A DNA stretch of 64,000 nt, from positions 131,255 to 195,254 of the forward strand of contig PMHV01000052.1 of assembly GCA_003156805.1 (NCBI GenBank). Reading direction: 5' to 3'. The position numbers and the translations under genes were made by a program. The stretch comes from Acidobacteriaceae bacterium. Lineage in GTDB: Bacteria > Acidobacteriota > Terriglobia > Terriglobales > Acidobacteriaceae. Below are positions 1 to 7,679 of this stretch, in pieces. Every line of letters begins with the position of its first letter. Position 1 is the stretch's first letter. The notes under the pieces were generated by a model that did no database searches, was not told the origin of the DNA, and saw only the letters and a list, made by a program, of their open reading frames with translations.

Positions 1-1831
1 TCCGATAGGAGTCGGCATAGGCGTCGTGCCGGATGCCGGTCACCTGCCACGAGACTTTGACTGACGGCTTATTGGTTTTGATCGTGAATCGATTGTTCTT
101 AATTTCTCGTTTCACGATGGCCTGCGCGAACTGGCCAATGACGGTCAGCTGGTAGCGGAAATCACGATTGAGCGCCTCGAAATAATCCGGCAGAACCACC
201 ACGGCCGTGCCGTGCCCATCGGTAGTGACATTTCCGTTGTATACATTCATCATGTCAGGTGACTCGACGAATGAGTGGGAAAGATATTTGTTCGCGGGAT
301 CAAGCGGATGGTCGATCTTGAACGAGCCGCTGCCTTTGGTCACCTTGCCAGTGACGTTGAGATTGCCGGCAAACGTGCCGTTTCCGCTCGCGTCGACGCT
401 GAACACTTGCTGAAAACTGCTGCCGGACTGGCCCTGTAAAATGAGCCCGGAGCCGGCGTAGTTGACGAATTGACCAGCAGTGCCGCCCGCGGTCACCGTC
501 TTGCCGACCACCCCCACGCCGCCGGAGCTGGCACTCTGGCCAAAGACACCGACGGTAAAGCCGGTGGCCGCGCTAGCGTACCCCCACACGCCCGTGCCGT
601 TGGTGCTGGCCACGGTTCCGCTGACGCCATAAACCGAACCCGTGGTGGCCCCTTCGTAGCCGTTCACTCCCGCGGCTGCCGGTCCCGTGCTGTTGGTGTT
701 TCCATTCACCCCATAGACCTGGCCCGCGGTGGCGCCTTCATACCCGTTAACCCCCGCCGCGTTGGCGGTTGTGCTATTTGTGGTTCCGTAGACGCCGGAA
801 ACCTGGCCCGTGGTCGCCGTGGCCGAACCGCTGACCCCGACGCCGCTCGTGCTCGCGTTCTGGCCAAACACGCCGGCAGTGCTGCCGCTGGTAGCAAGCG
901 CGAAACCCGCCACTCCGTTCCCCAACGGGCTGGAGATCTGGCCATAAACGCCAGTGGCCACTCCTGTAGTGGCAGTAGCGGTGCCGTCCACTCCGCTGCT
1001 GGGGGCCGATCCCGACACGCCGACTCCGCTGGTGCTCACCGCCGTTCCTTGCACGCCGAAGTTCACCCCTGTGGTGGCCGTCGCAGCGCCGAACACTCCT
1101 GTTCCGGTGGCGCCGGAGGACCTACCGCGGATGGTGACCGCGGCTCCGACCGCATCCAGGCTTGCGCTCGGGGTTTGCGTCCCGAGTCCGACCTTGCCAC
1201 CAGTCTGAAACAGAACTGAGTTCCCCAGATTCGAACTGGTCGTCCAGAGGGGAATGAAATCGGTGGTTCCCGAGCCGGTGATAGCCGCGGGCGAAGCCGC
1301 GTTTCCCGAGGTCGGAGTGGCATTCGCCTTTGCGCCAGTGGCAGGCGCCGGAGTTGCGCCGGGATTCGACTGCACAAAAGCCGAAGCGGGCAAACCTCCC
1401 AGGGTTTCGGCGTCGACCGCCTTCAAGGCGTAGGGAACACTGAAAAGCGGCAGACGCGCCTGCTCGGGCTGGCCCGAAATCTGGGCGGTGATCCAATGCA
1501 CCTCGGCGGAACTGAACAGCTCCAGCGGGACGCCGTCTGCGCTGGCAGAACCCAGGAGGGCAGTGTAATGCCCGGTCGCATCGGCTTGGACGTTCTGTGT
1601 CTCCATCCACAACGGACTGCCGCCTTGCTGGTCTCTATAAAGCATGAAGGTGACCCCAAGCGGGCCGCTCAAGGGTCTGCCCGCGTCGTCTTTTGCGATG
1701 CCTGAAAACCTGATCAGCCGAGGCACCTGGCTGGCCTCAGGAGAACGGTCGATGGGCACGGTTTGGGCGGCGATGGTGCAAACCATCGCGCAAAGGAAAC
1801 TCACAATAACGAACGGGGTGCGACGCTTCAT
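1..1831 (-). CDS. Repeat-rich secreted exoprotein (3' end outside the window)
   Basis: The visible 610 codons begin at the ATG at 1831 with a basic stretch (MKRRTPF) and a hydrophobic segment ending near IAAQT, which reads as a signal peptide. A conserved-looking N-terminal domain of about 130 residues follows and ends in the motif AETLGGLPASAF, which I recognise from large acidobacterial exoproteins of unknown function. A linker rich in Ala/Pro/Thr comes next. From about 1180 down to 480 there are roughly ten degenerate repeats of about 24 residues, with units such as TGxVYGVxG and STxGxGVxGY. The remaining C-terminal domain runs off the window edge. The repeats probably form an extended glycine-rich fibre or stalk. 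The true function is unknown. The frame is open without a stop to position 2. Confidence 0.85.
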   Translation of the reverse strand, partial: MKRRTPFVIVSFLCAMVCTIAAQTVPIDRSPEASQVPRLIRFSGIAKDDAGRPLSGPLGVTFMLYRDQQGGSPLWMETQNVQADATGHYTALLGSASADGVPLELFSSAEVHWITAQISGQPEQARLPLFSVPYALKAVDAETLGGLPASAFVQSNPGATPAPATGAKANATPTSGNAASPAAITGSGTTDFIPLWTTSSNLGNSVLFQTGGKVGLGTQTPSASLDAVGAAVTIRGRSSGATGTGVFGAATATTGVNFGVQGTAVSTSGVGVSGSAPSSGVDGTATATTGVATGVYGQISSPLGNGVAGFALATSGSTAGVFGQNASTSGVGVSGSATATTGQVSGVYGTTNSTTANAAGVNGYEGATAGQVYGVNGNTNSTGPAAAGVNGYEGATTGSVYGVSGTVASTNGTGVWGYASAATGFTVGVFGQSASSGGVGVVGKTVTAGGTAGQFVNYAGSGLILQGQSGSSFQQVFSVDASGNGTFAGNLNVTGKVTKGSGSFKIDHPLDPANKYLSHSFVESPDMMNVYNGNVTTDGHGTAVVVLPDYFEALNRDFRYQLTVIGQFAQAIVKREIKNNRFTIKTNKPSVKVSWQVTGIRHDAYADSYR

Positions 1832-2072
1832 GAGATTCTCCTCTTTGCTGAATTCCTTAGGGCACAACGATTAGTCTGCAAGGCGTAAATCTGTCCGCCG
1901 CGGAAGAGTCTTATATCACCGCTAATGCCGCAAATTCAATCACCCGTTTGGAGCACTCCTTGCCGATGGGCGACCAAGGCCGTAGGGCTTCGAGGGATAT
2001 GGCGTCGCGTACCGAATAGGCTGAGCCGCCCGGAGTCAATCACAGAGAAAAGCTTTAAGGTGCTGTGGTTGT

Positions 2073-2078
2073 TATAAT
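2073..2078 (+). promoter_or_regulatory. Possible -10 box upstream of fumC
   Basis: A perfect TATAAT lies 41 bases upstream of the preferred fumC ATG in the only gap before that gene. No convincing -35 hexamer sits at the usual spacing, so this is a weak call. Confidence 0.3.
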
Positions 2079-2118
2079 TCCCCGTTGCCGCCACCCTCGG
2101 CGCCGATCAGGAACCTAT

Positions 2119-3522
2119 ATGGCAGTCTCGATCAACCGCGGCACCCGCATTGAATCCGACAGCATGGGAAAGATCGAAGTCCCGGCCAACGTGTATTGGG
2201 GAGCGCAGACGCAGCGCTCTTTGCTGCACTTCAACATTGGGCGCGACACCATGCCGCCGGAATTGATTCACGCGTTTGGCGTGCTGAAGAAGGCGTGCGC
2301 GCTGGTGAATCAGGACCTGGGTAAGCTTTCGGCCGACAAGGCCAAGCTCATTGTGCAGGCGGCCGATGAGGTGATTGCCGGCAAGCTGAACGAGCAATTT
2401 CCCCTGCGCATCTGGCAGACGGGCAGCGGCACGCAGACCAATATGAACGTGAACGAGGTCATCTCGAACCGCGCTATTGAAATCGCGGGCGGCGAGATGG
2501 GATCGAAGAAGCCGATTCATCCCAATGACGACGTGAACATGTCGCAATCGTCGAACGACACGTTTCCGGCGGCGATGCACATCGCGGCGGCGGAGCGCGT
2601 GAAGCGTGCGCTGATTCCGGCGATTAAGAACGTGCACGATGCGATCGCGGCCAAGGCGAAGGAATTTAACGATGTCGTGAAAATCGGGCGCACGCATTTG
2701 CAGGATGCCGTGCCGCTGACCTTCGGGCAGGAGTTTGGCGGCTGGGCCAGTTTGCTGGAGCGCGACATCAAACGCCTGGAGCAGGTGTTGGACGGGCTTT
2801 ATGATCTGGCGATTGGCGGAACCGCGGTGGGGACGGGGTTGAACGCGCATCCGGAATTTGGCGAGCGCGCGGCGAAGAAGATTGCCGAACTCACGGGACT
2901 TCCCTTCCGCTCGCATGGCAACAAGTTCGCGGCGCTCTCGGCGCACGACGAGATTGTGTTTGCGCAGGGCGCGATGGAAACGCTGGTCGCTTCGCTGATG
3001 AAAATTTCCAATGACATTCGCTGGCTGGCTTCAGGTCCGCGATGCGGGCTGGGCGAATTGTCGATTCCTGAGAATGAGCCTGGCTCGTCGATTATGCCGG
3101 GCAAGGTGAATCCGACGCAGTGCGAAGCGATGACCATGGTCTGCGTGCAAGTTCACGGCGCGACTGCTGCGGTGGGATTTGCCGGTTCGCAAGGGAACTT
3201 CGAGCTGAACGTTTACAAGCCGGTGATTATCTATAACTTCCTGCATTCGGTGACGCTGATCGCGGACGCGTGCCACGGGTATGTCGAGTACATGATCAAG
3301 GGCATCGAGGTTGATCGCGCCAAGGTCGACTGGTACGTAAAGAATTCGCTGATGCTGGTGACGGCGCTGGCGCCGAAAGTGGGATACGACAAAGCGGCGA
3401 AGATCGCCCATACCGCGCACGTGGAACACAGCAGCCTGCGCGAAGCGGCGCTGAAGCTGGGATATCTCACGGGCGAGGAGTTCGACCAGTTGATGAGGCC
3501 GGAGAAGATGACGCGACCATAG
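2119..3522 (+). CDS. fumC: Fumarate hydratase, class II
   Basis: Converts fumarate and water to L-malate in the TCA cycle; a cytoplasmic homotetramer in this family. The protein is 467 residues from the ATG at 2119, the usual length for FumC. It carries the fumarase/aspartase signature [11 protein letters not shown] at about residues 320-330, the [10 protein letters not shown] and [13 protein letters not shown] stretches of the substrate site, and [16 protein letters not shown]. An in-frame GTG at 2065 would add 18 residues with no family resemblance; the ATG at 2119 follows an AGGA ribosome-binding site and starts the conserved R-x-E-x-D-S-x-G-x-x-x-V-P region. It stands alone, with a repeat-filled gap downstream. 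The iron-sulfur class I enzyme is ruled out by sequence. Confidence 0.97.
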   Translation: MAVSINRGTRIESDSMGKIEVPANVYWGAQTQRSLLHFNIGRDTMPPELIHAFGVLKKACALVNQDLGKLSADKAKLIVQAADEVIAGKLNEQFPLRIWQTGSGTQTNMNVNEVISNRAIEIAGGEMGSKKPIHPNDDVNMSQSSNDTFPAAMHIAAAERVKRALIPAIKNVHDAIAAKAKEFNDVVKIGRTHLQDAVPLTFGQEFGGWASLLERDIKRLEQVLDGLYDLAIGGTAVGTGLNAHPEFGERAAKKIAELTGLPFRSHGNKFAALSAHDEIVFAQGAMETLVASLMKISNDIRWLASGPRCGLGELSIPENEPGSSIMPGKVNPTQCEAMTMVCVQVHGATAAVGFAGSQGNFELNVYKPVIIYNFLHSVTLIADACHGYVEYMIKGIEVDRAKVDWYVKNSLMLVTALAPKVGYDKAAKIAHTAHVEHSSLREAALKLGYLTGEEFDQLMRPEKMTRP

Positions 3523-3558
3523 GTAGTGGCTCAGTTCGAAAAGGGGAGGCTGCGTGCG

Positions 3559-3611
3559 CGCGGGAGATCCCTCGTCCCGCTGGTGAAAACGCGGGACTTC
3601 GGGATGACGCC
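3559..3611 (+). repeat. Hairpin repeat family 1, copy 1
   Basis: Contains a stem GTCCCGC / GCGGGAC around the loop TGGTGAAAAC, followed by the constant tail TTCGGGATGAC. Other copies have GCCCCGC / GCGGGGC in the same place, a paired change that keeps the stem. Confidence 0.85.
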
Positions 3612-3709
3612 GGAGGGGTTCAATCGTTGGAGATTTCAAATTGAGCCACTACCGGTTTTCAGCACAGCGGGCAGAGTCATCTCGTCTCTTTCTGCTGCTA
3701 CCATCGCCC

Positions 3710-3789
3710 CATTCGACTCCTTCGCTTGCGCTCAGTCGCTCAGGGCAGGCTCTCACCCGGCTGAAGTGCGCCGGGTTTCGGGATGACGC
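3710..3789 (+). repeat. Hairpin repeat family 1, copy 2 (diverged)
   Basis: Has the arm TTCGACTCCTTCGCTTGCGCTCAG, then CAGGGCAGGCTCT, then a different stem ACCCGGC / GCCGGGT, and the same tail TTTCGGGATGAC. The stem sequence differs from copy 1 but is still self-complementary. Confidence 0.8.
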
Positions 3790-3825
3790 CTTCGGAGAGG
3801 GAGTCTCTAGAGAAAAGGGTTCAGC

Positions 3826-4215
3826 ATGCGGAAGCCCAAGCTATTTCACGTTTACATCATGACGAACCGGACCCGTTCTCATGTTCTGTATACGGGAGTG
3901 ACGGGCGACTTGAGCCGCCGCGTGTTTCAGCATAAGAACAAACTTGTCCCTGGCTTCACAAGCCGGTACAACTTGACCCGGCTTGCGTACTACGAGTGTT
4001 TCTTTTACCCCGACGCGGCGATTGACCGTGAGAAAGAAATTAAAGGTTGGCGGCGAAGCAAGAAGATACGGCTGGTTGAGTCCATGAACCCTCGCTGGGA
4101 CGACTTGGCCGAGCGATGGAGCGAGATGTATAAACCTGAGACGATCGGTGATCCGCGCGAGATCCCTCGCCCCGCTGGTGAAAGCGCGGGGCTTCGGGAT
4201 GACGCCTCTAAATAG
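3826..4215 (+). CDS. Small GIY-YIG family nuclease, embedded in hairpin repeats
   Basis: 129 residues. The start of the domain reads FHVYIMTNR followed by LYTGVTGDLSRRV and a basic region ending QHKNK, the YhbQ/URI-like version of GIY-YIG. The conserved glutamate region is AAIDREKEIKGWRRSKK. Family members are single-domain endonucleases that cut DNA with one metal ion; the cellular role of this subfamily is not settled. The ATG at 3826 follows AAAGGG. The oddity is the C-terminus: the last ~20 residues (from DPREIPRPAGE) are encoded by a copy of hairpin repeat family 1, and two more copies lie just upstream. The last 8 bases overlap the convergent transporter gene. A truncated relative of this gene is found at 5313-5375, also joined to a repeat copy. 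Confidence 0.88.
   Translation: MRKPKLFHVYIMTNRTRSHVLYTGVTGDLSRRVFQHKNKLVPGFTSRYNLTRLAYYECFFYPDAAIDREKEIKGWRRSKKIRLVESMNPRWDDLAERWSEMYKPETIGDPREIPRPAGESAGLRDDASK
4156..4203 (+). repeat. Hairpin repeat family 1, copy 3, inside a coding end
   Basis: Starts CGCGAGATCCC, has stem GCCCCGC / GCGGGGC and ends TTCGGGATGAC. It forms the 3' end of the GIY-YIG reading frame. Confidence 0.88.
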
Positions 4216-5182
4216 ACTTCTGCAGTGTGTCATTCGCTGGGGCCGTTTCTTTCGCGGGCGACTCTTTTTCAGCTATCTTCTTTTTCGGCGTCGTCGTGAT
4301 GACGACGACACTTACCAGCACGAGGAAAGTTCCCAGAACTGTCCGCGCGCCCAGCGCTTCCCCGCCCAGAAAATATCCAAGCGCCACCGCGATCACCGGG
4401 TTCACATACGCGTAGGTGCCGACTTTGGTTGGCGACTCGTGATGGATGAGCCAGACATAGGCGGTGAAGGCGACGATGGAGCCAGCGACGATCAGATAGA
4501 CCAGCGCGAGCCAGGCGCGAGCCGACACTTCCCGTGCATGAAAGCCGCGGAACTCGCCGAACATGGCTGCGGCAAGCAGGAGCAGGATTCCCCCGACCAG
4601 CATTTGCGCTGCCGAGCTCATGACCTTCGATTGTGGCAAACTCAGCTTGCGGGAGAGAACCGAGGCGAGCGACCAACTGATCGCACCCACCACAAGGGCA
4701 AGCGCGCCCGACCTTTCAATGGGAGCGTCGCCAAAGCCTACCGAGCGGCTGACTAGAACTCCTACTCCTGCGAGACCGACCAGGAGCGCGATTCCCAGGC
4801 GGAAGGTGAGCCGCTGCGTGCGCAAGATGAGAATTTCGGCGAGGGCGGTGAAGACGGGAATGGTCGCCAGCATGACCGCCGTAATTCCGGAGGGGACGCG
4901 CTGTTCGGCCCAGAAGACCAATCCGTAATCCACTAGAAAAATGAGTGCCGCGAGCAAGGTCGCCGATGCCCATTCGCGGCGGGAGGGTGAAGCGGTGCCT
5001 GTGGCGCGCATCCAGGCGTAGAGCACAATGCCGGCGGCGAAGAATCGCATTCCGGCTAGCAGGAGCGGCGGTACCTCGCGCACACCGATGCGAATCGCCA
5101 GAAAGGTCGAGCCCCAGACAAAATAAATGATGGCAAAGGCTAGCAGAATCTTCCAGGTTGAGGGGCGAGTTGTGGCGGCCAT
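4208..5182 (-). CDS. EamA/DMT-family membrane exporter
   Basis: 324 residues with about ten hydrophobic segments arranged as two EamA repeats, starting at the ATG at 5182. The first repeat opens with FVWGSTFLAIR, the typical drug/metabolite transporter start, and the second repeat has AISWSLASVLSRK and YAYVNPVIAVALGYFLGGE, which match the YedA/RhaT side of the family. Members export amino acids, purines or other small metabolites by proton exchange; the substrate cannot be told from the sequence. The C-terminus is a lysine/glutamate-rich cytoplasmic tail. The 3' end overlaps the GIY-YIG gene tail by 8 bases, so the two genes converge. Confidence 0.93.
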   Translation of the reverse strand: MAATTRPSTWKILLAFAIIYFVWGSTFLAIRIGVREVPPLLLAGMRFFAAGIVLYAWMRATGTASPSRREWASATLLAALIFLVDYGLVFWAEQRVPSGITAVMLATIPVFTALAEILILRTQRLTFRLGIALLVGLAGVGVLVSRSVGFGDAPIERSGALALVVGAISWSLASVLSRKLSLPQSKVMSSAAQMLVGGILLLLAAAMFGEFRGFHAREVSARAWLALVYLIVAGSIVAFTAYVWLIHHESPTKVGTYAYVNPVIAVALGYFLGGEALGARTVLGTFLVLVSVVVITTTPKKKIAEKESPAKETAPANDTLQKSI

Positions 5183-5312
5183 GGGAGATTCTCTGTGAGG
5201 GCCCGTACAGACGCAAGACCCCTTTCGCTAGTTAGATAACCGGAGAGGGCGGACGGGAGCAGAATACGCCTACAAAAAGTGTTCGTGCGATTTGCGCTTT
5301 TTGCTTGTGGGA

Positions 5313-5375
5313 GAAACCCCGACGCAGCGATTGATCGCGAAAAGAAGATCGGGGCTGGCGCAGATGTTCGGTACA
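5313..5375 (+). pseudogene. Remnant of a GIY-YIG nuclease gene
   Basis: Translated on the plus strand this reads NPDAAIDREKKIGAGADVRYTRDP, matching YPDAAIDREKEIKGW in the intact gene at 3826-4215. The next bases jump to something like the end of that gene and then into the same hairpin repeat. It looks like an internally deleted copy of the gene-plus-repeat unit. The similarity stretch is short, so the call rests on the shared motif and the shared repeat junction. Confidence 0.6.
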
Positions 5376-5448
5376 CGCGAGATCCCCTTCGGCTTCGCTC
5401 AGGGCAGGCTCTCGCCCCGCTGGTGAAAACGCGGGGCTTCGGGATGAC
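5376..5448 (+). repeat. Hairpin repeat family 1, copy 4 (full form)
   Basis: CGCGAGATCCCC, then the arm TTCGGCTTCGCTCAGGGCAG, then stem GCCCCGC / GCGGGGC and tail TTCGGGATGAC. It is nearly identical to the copy at 31284-31356, 26 kb away. Confidence 0.92.
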
Positions 5449-5535
5449 GGCTTCTGATGCAGGTTCCGGCAGAGCGACCGAAATGGTCTCAGGTCTGAGG
5501 CTGAGGTCCAAGGTCTGAAGTCCGAGGTCTGCTTC

Positions 5536-6534
5536 TTAGAACGCCCAGCGGAGCAGGCAAGCGCCGCTGGTGAATCCGGCGCCAACCGAAGCCAGCAACA
5601 CGAGACTTCCGTTTTTCAGTTTGCCTTGTTCAATCGCCGTGCCCATGGCCAGCGGGATCGTTCCGGCGGTGGTGTTGCCGTAGGTGTCGATGTTGATGAT
5701 GACGCTTTCCGGGCGCAACCCCAAGCGATCGGCGCTGGCGGTGATGATGCGCTGGTTCGCCTGGTGAGGAATGAAAACGTCGATGTCGCTGCCTTTGAGG
5801 CCGTTGCGCTGGAGGAGCTTCTCGCAGAGCTCGGTCTGCTTGCGGACGGCGAACTTGAAGACCTGCTGGCCATCCTGATGAACGTAGTGCATCCTCTGCT
5901 CGACGGTTTCACGAGTGGCGGGATGGAGGCTGCCTCCGGCGGGCATGTAGAGAAAACAGCCGCCGGAGCCGTCAACTTCGTGAATGAAATCGATGAGTCC
6001 GGCGGAATCGTCTTCCGCGGGCTCAAGCAGAACTGCGCCGGCGCCATCGCCGAAAAGGATGCAAGTGGCGCGGTCGGTGTAGTCGATGATGGTGGACATA
6101 GCATCGGCACCGATGACGAGGACGCGTTTGTGCGCGCCGGTGGAGATGAACTGCGCGCCGGCCTGCAGCGCATAGACGAAGGCGGAACAGGCGGCGGAGA
6201 GATCGAATCCCCAGGCACCCGCAGCGCCGAGTTTGTGCTGCACCAGGCAGGCCGTGGAAGGGAACAACATGTCGGGAGTGACGGTGCCGACGATAATGGC
6301 TTCAATGTCGGTAGGCGCGAGGCCGCGCTGGGCAAGAGCCTTCCTGGCGGCTTCGACGGCGAGGTCGCTGGTGGCGACACCTTTATCGACAATGTGCCGT
6401 TGCCGGATGCCGGTGCGATCGAGGATCCATTGATCGTTGGTCTCGACCATCTTTTCGAGATCGGCGTTGGTGAGAAGACGAGGCGGCGCGTAGGTGCCAA
6501 GGGCGCTGATTTTGGCGCGAATGGGTTTGGTCAA
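5536..6534 (-). CDS. fabH: Beta-ketoacyl-ACP synthase III
   Basis: Starts fatty acid synthesis by condensing acetyl-CoA (or a branched acyl-CoA) with malonyl-ACP; cytoplasmic dimer. The protein is 332 residues, a normal length. The catalytic triad is visible: Cys116 in AACSAF, His257 in IPHQANQRI and Asn287 in [10 protein letters not shown]. The N-terminal signature [17 protein letters not shown] is also present. The start is a TTG at 6534 preceded by GGGAG about seven bases away; no better in-frame start keeps the conserved beginning. It is read away from the STAS-like gene upstream on the same strand, with a 177-base gap. A role in housekeeping lipid synthesis is likely, though FabH paralogues also serve special acyl chains. 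Confidence 0.96.
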   Translation of the reverse strand: MTKPIRAKISALGTYAPPRLLTNADLEKMVETNDQWILDRTGIRQRHIVDKGVATSDLAVEAARKALAQRGLAPTDIEAIIVGTVTPDMLFPSTACLVQHKLGAAGAWGFDLSAACSAFVYALQAGAQFISTGAHKRVLVIGADAMSTIIDYTDRATCILFGDGAGAVLLEPAEDDSAGLIDFIHEVDGSGGCFLYMPAGGSLHPATRETVEQRMHYVHQDGQQVFKFAVRKQTELCEKLLQRNGLKGSDIDVFIPHQANQRIITASADRLGLRPESVIINIDTYGNTTAGTIPLAMGTAIEQGKLKNGSLVLLASVGAGFTSGACLLRWAF

Positions 6535-6711
6535 TCGGTTCTCCCAAGGAAATGAAGAAACAATATTCTGAACGATTGACGGCGGAATGTCTACGCGAGG
6601 TGCGCGGAGGCTGTGGTGTCCTAAGTCGATGGATCACAAAGGGCGCCAGGTGGCCACGAAGGTTTGGATCAGCGGTTCCGTTCGTGATCTTTGCGGAGGG
6701 GTGAACGCCTC

Positions 6712-6987
6712 TCAGGCGGCGCAGCGCTCTTTTTCGTGCTGCATCCATTCGCGAATGAAATTAGGGCATGCGACGATACCGAAGTCGCGGCCTTCTCCGC
6801 CGATCAGATAAGTGAGGGCTGCGTGATCCAGTTCCTCCAGAGAGGCCAGGTCGAGCAGCGGCCAAAGACGGCACTCGGCGGCCGAGGCGATGAGTTGGTC
6901 GAGGTAGGAGAGATGCCCCTGATGCAGGCGCCCGGAGACGCGAATGGTGATATGGGGAGAAGCAAAGTGCAAGGGAGCGTTGCGCAT
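6712..6987 (-). CDS. Small STAS-like protein
   Basis: 91 residues from an ATG with a good AGGA site. The sequence has the alternating pattern of a STAS (anti-sigma antagonist) fold: ITIRVSGRLHQGHLSYLDQL, then WPLLDLASLEELDHAALTYL. The position where classic antagonists carry the phosphorylated serine after an aspartate is not clearly conserved (DLASLEELDHAA), so it may be a degenerate member. Similar orphan small STAS proteins are common in Terriglobia. Its partner is unknown; no anti-sigma kinase lies nearby. Confidence 0.75.
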   Translation of the reverse strand: MRNAPLHFASPHITIRVSGRLHQGHLSYLDQLIASAAECRLWPLLDLASLEELDHAALTYLIGGEGRDFGIVACPNFIREWMQHEKERCAA

Positions 6988-7203
6988 GATTGTTTCCTCG
7001 GCGTCTGTAATATGGCTGCGTCAATGTGTCTTCGTCAGAAACCTGACTAGTGTTGGATGCTCCGGGGACAGCTTTCTTGCGCAAAGAGTCGTAAAGGATG
7101 TGTAAAGTTCGTCACGTGCCAGTAAGTATTTAAGGCACAGCCGCAGAAATTTGGCTGGAGGTGAGCGCCGAGGGTCCGTGGCGCAGGGGGGACTTGCAAA
7201 ATA

Positions 7204-7310
7204 AGCCAGGCACCGGCAGCTCACTGCACACGCAAGAGCCCGTTACCGTTGCTTCCTTCCGGATCTGGCGGGGTTGGCGGGAGTACGTCGCGCGAGACCG
7301 ATGCCTGACT
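7204..7310 (-). ncRNA. ffs: Signal recognition particle RNA (small bacterial type)
   Basis: On the minus strand the conserved apical domain reads CCAGATCCGGAAGGAAGCAA, with the GGAAGGAAGCA motif of the Ffh-binding loop. The ends pair over 13 bases: 7297-7309 (GTCAGGCATCGGT) with 7205-7217 (GCCGGTGCCTGGC), allowing G-U pairs. The 3' end is followed by a short U-rich run (TTATTTT). The size of about 107 nucleotides fits the 4.5S class without the Alu domain. It works with Ffh and with FtsY, whose gene is at 23735-24688. The exact ends are uncertain by a few bases. Confidence 0.94.
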
Positions 7311-7679
7311 CGATTCATTCTAACAAACGCCGGAGATTGTCCGGAGGGCGGGTTGTTCCGGTGATTTCTTCGCGCACTCCACGCGGTATTGTTGGCGGTC
7401 TCGCAATTGTAAGACTCTGTGCTTGCCGAGGCCTTAGCGAAACCTTACGCAACGCGGAGACCGCAGAGAACACCCGCGGCGCGCAGATAGCAAATCGCCT
7501 CTTAGAAAGCAGGACTGAAGCAATGTGTCCGAGGCTCAAGAATTCGACCCAAGATGTACTTGCACTTTGGTGCAAGAAATGCCTCGTGAACCCTTTCTTT
7601 CTTATTGCGACTGTCGAACAATTAAGATCGAACGAACAGTTTTGAAACTATGAAGGGTTGATCGCGACCGACAAGACCA
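7311..7679. other. Gap between SRP RNA and tgpA-like gene
   Basis: No gene is evident in these 369 bases. The stretch should hold the promoter of the minus-strand SRP RNA and the promoter of the plus-strand transglutaminase gene. The only structured element noted is an 18-base palindrome at 7559-7576. Confidence 0.5.
7559..7576. promoter_or_regulatory. 18-bp palindrome, possible operator
   Basis: CTTGCACTTTGGTGCAAG has two perfect 7-base arms around TTTG. It lies about 100 bases upstream of the transglutaminase start. It could be an operator; no known binding-site consensus was matched. Confidence 0.35.

Larger units (their letters stand above)
3523..3825. other. Gene-free gap filled with hairpin repeats
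   Basis: Between fumC and the GIY-YIG gene there is no credible gene. The stretch holds two copies of the dispersed hairpin repeat described separately (3559-3611 and 3710-3789). Open frames here only translate the repeat. Confidence 0.7.
5183..5535. other. Gap with a GIY-YIG remnant and a repeat
   Basis: The 353 bases between the DMT gene start and fabH end contain a nuclease gene fragment (5313-5375) and a full hairpin repeat (5376-5448). No intact gene is seen. Promoter elements for the DMT gene should lie near 5183-5280, but no clear boxes were found. Confidence 0.6.

Noticed and set aside
3526-3786. 86-codon open frame between fumC and the nuclease gene
   Set aside because: It consists of two hairpin repeats read through; phrases such as SLVPLVKTRDFGMTP are the repeat itself.
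5626-6555. 309-codon Gly/Asp-rich open frame on the plus strand
   Set aside because: It is antisense to fabH, a certain gene; high GC makes such long antisense frames common here.
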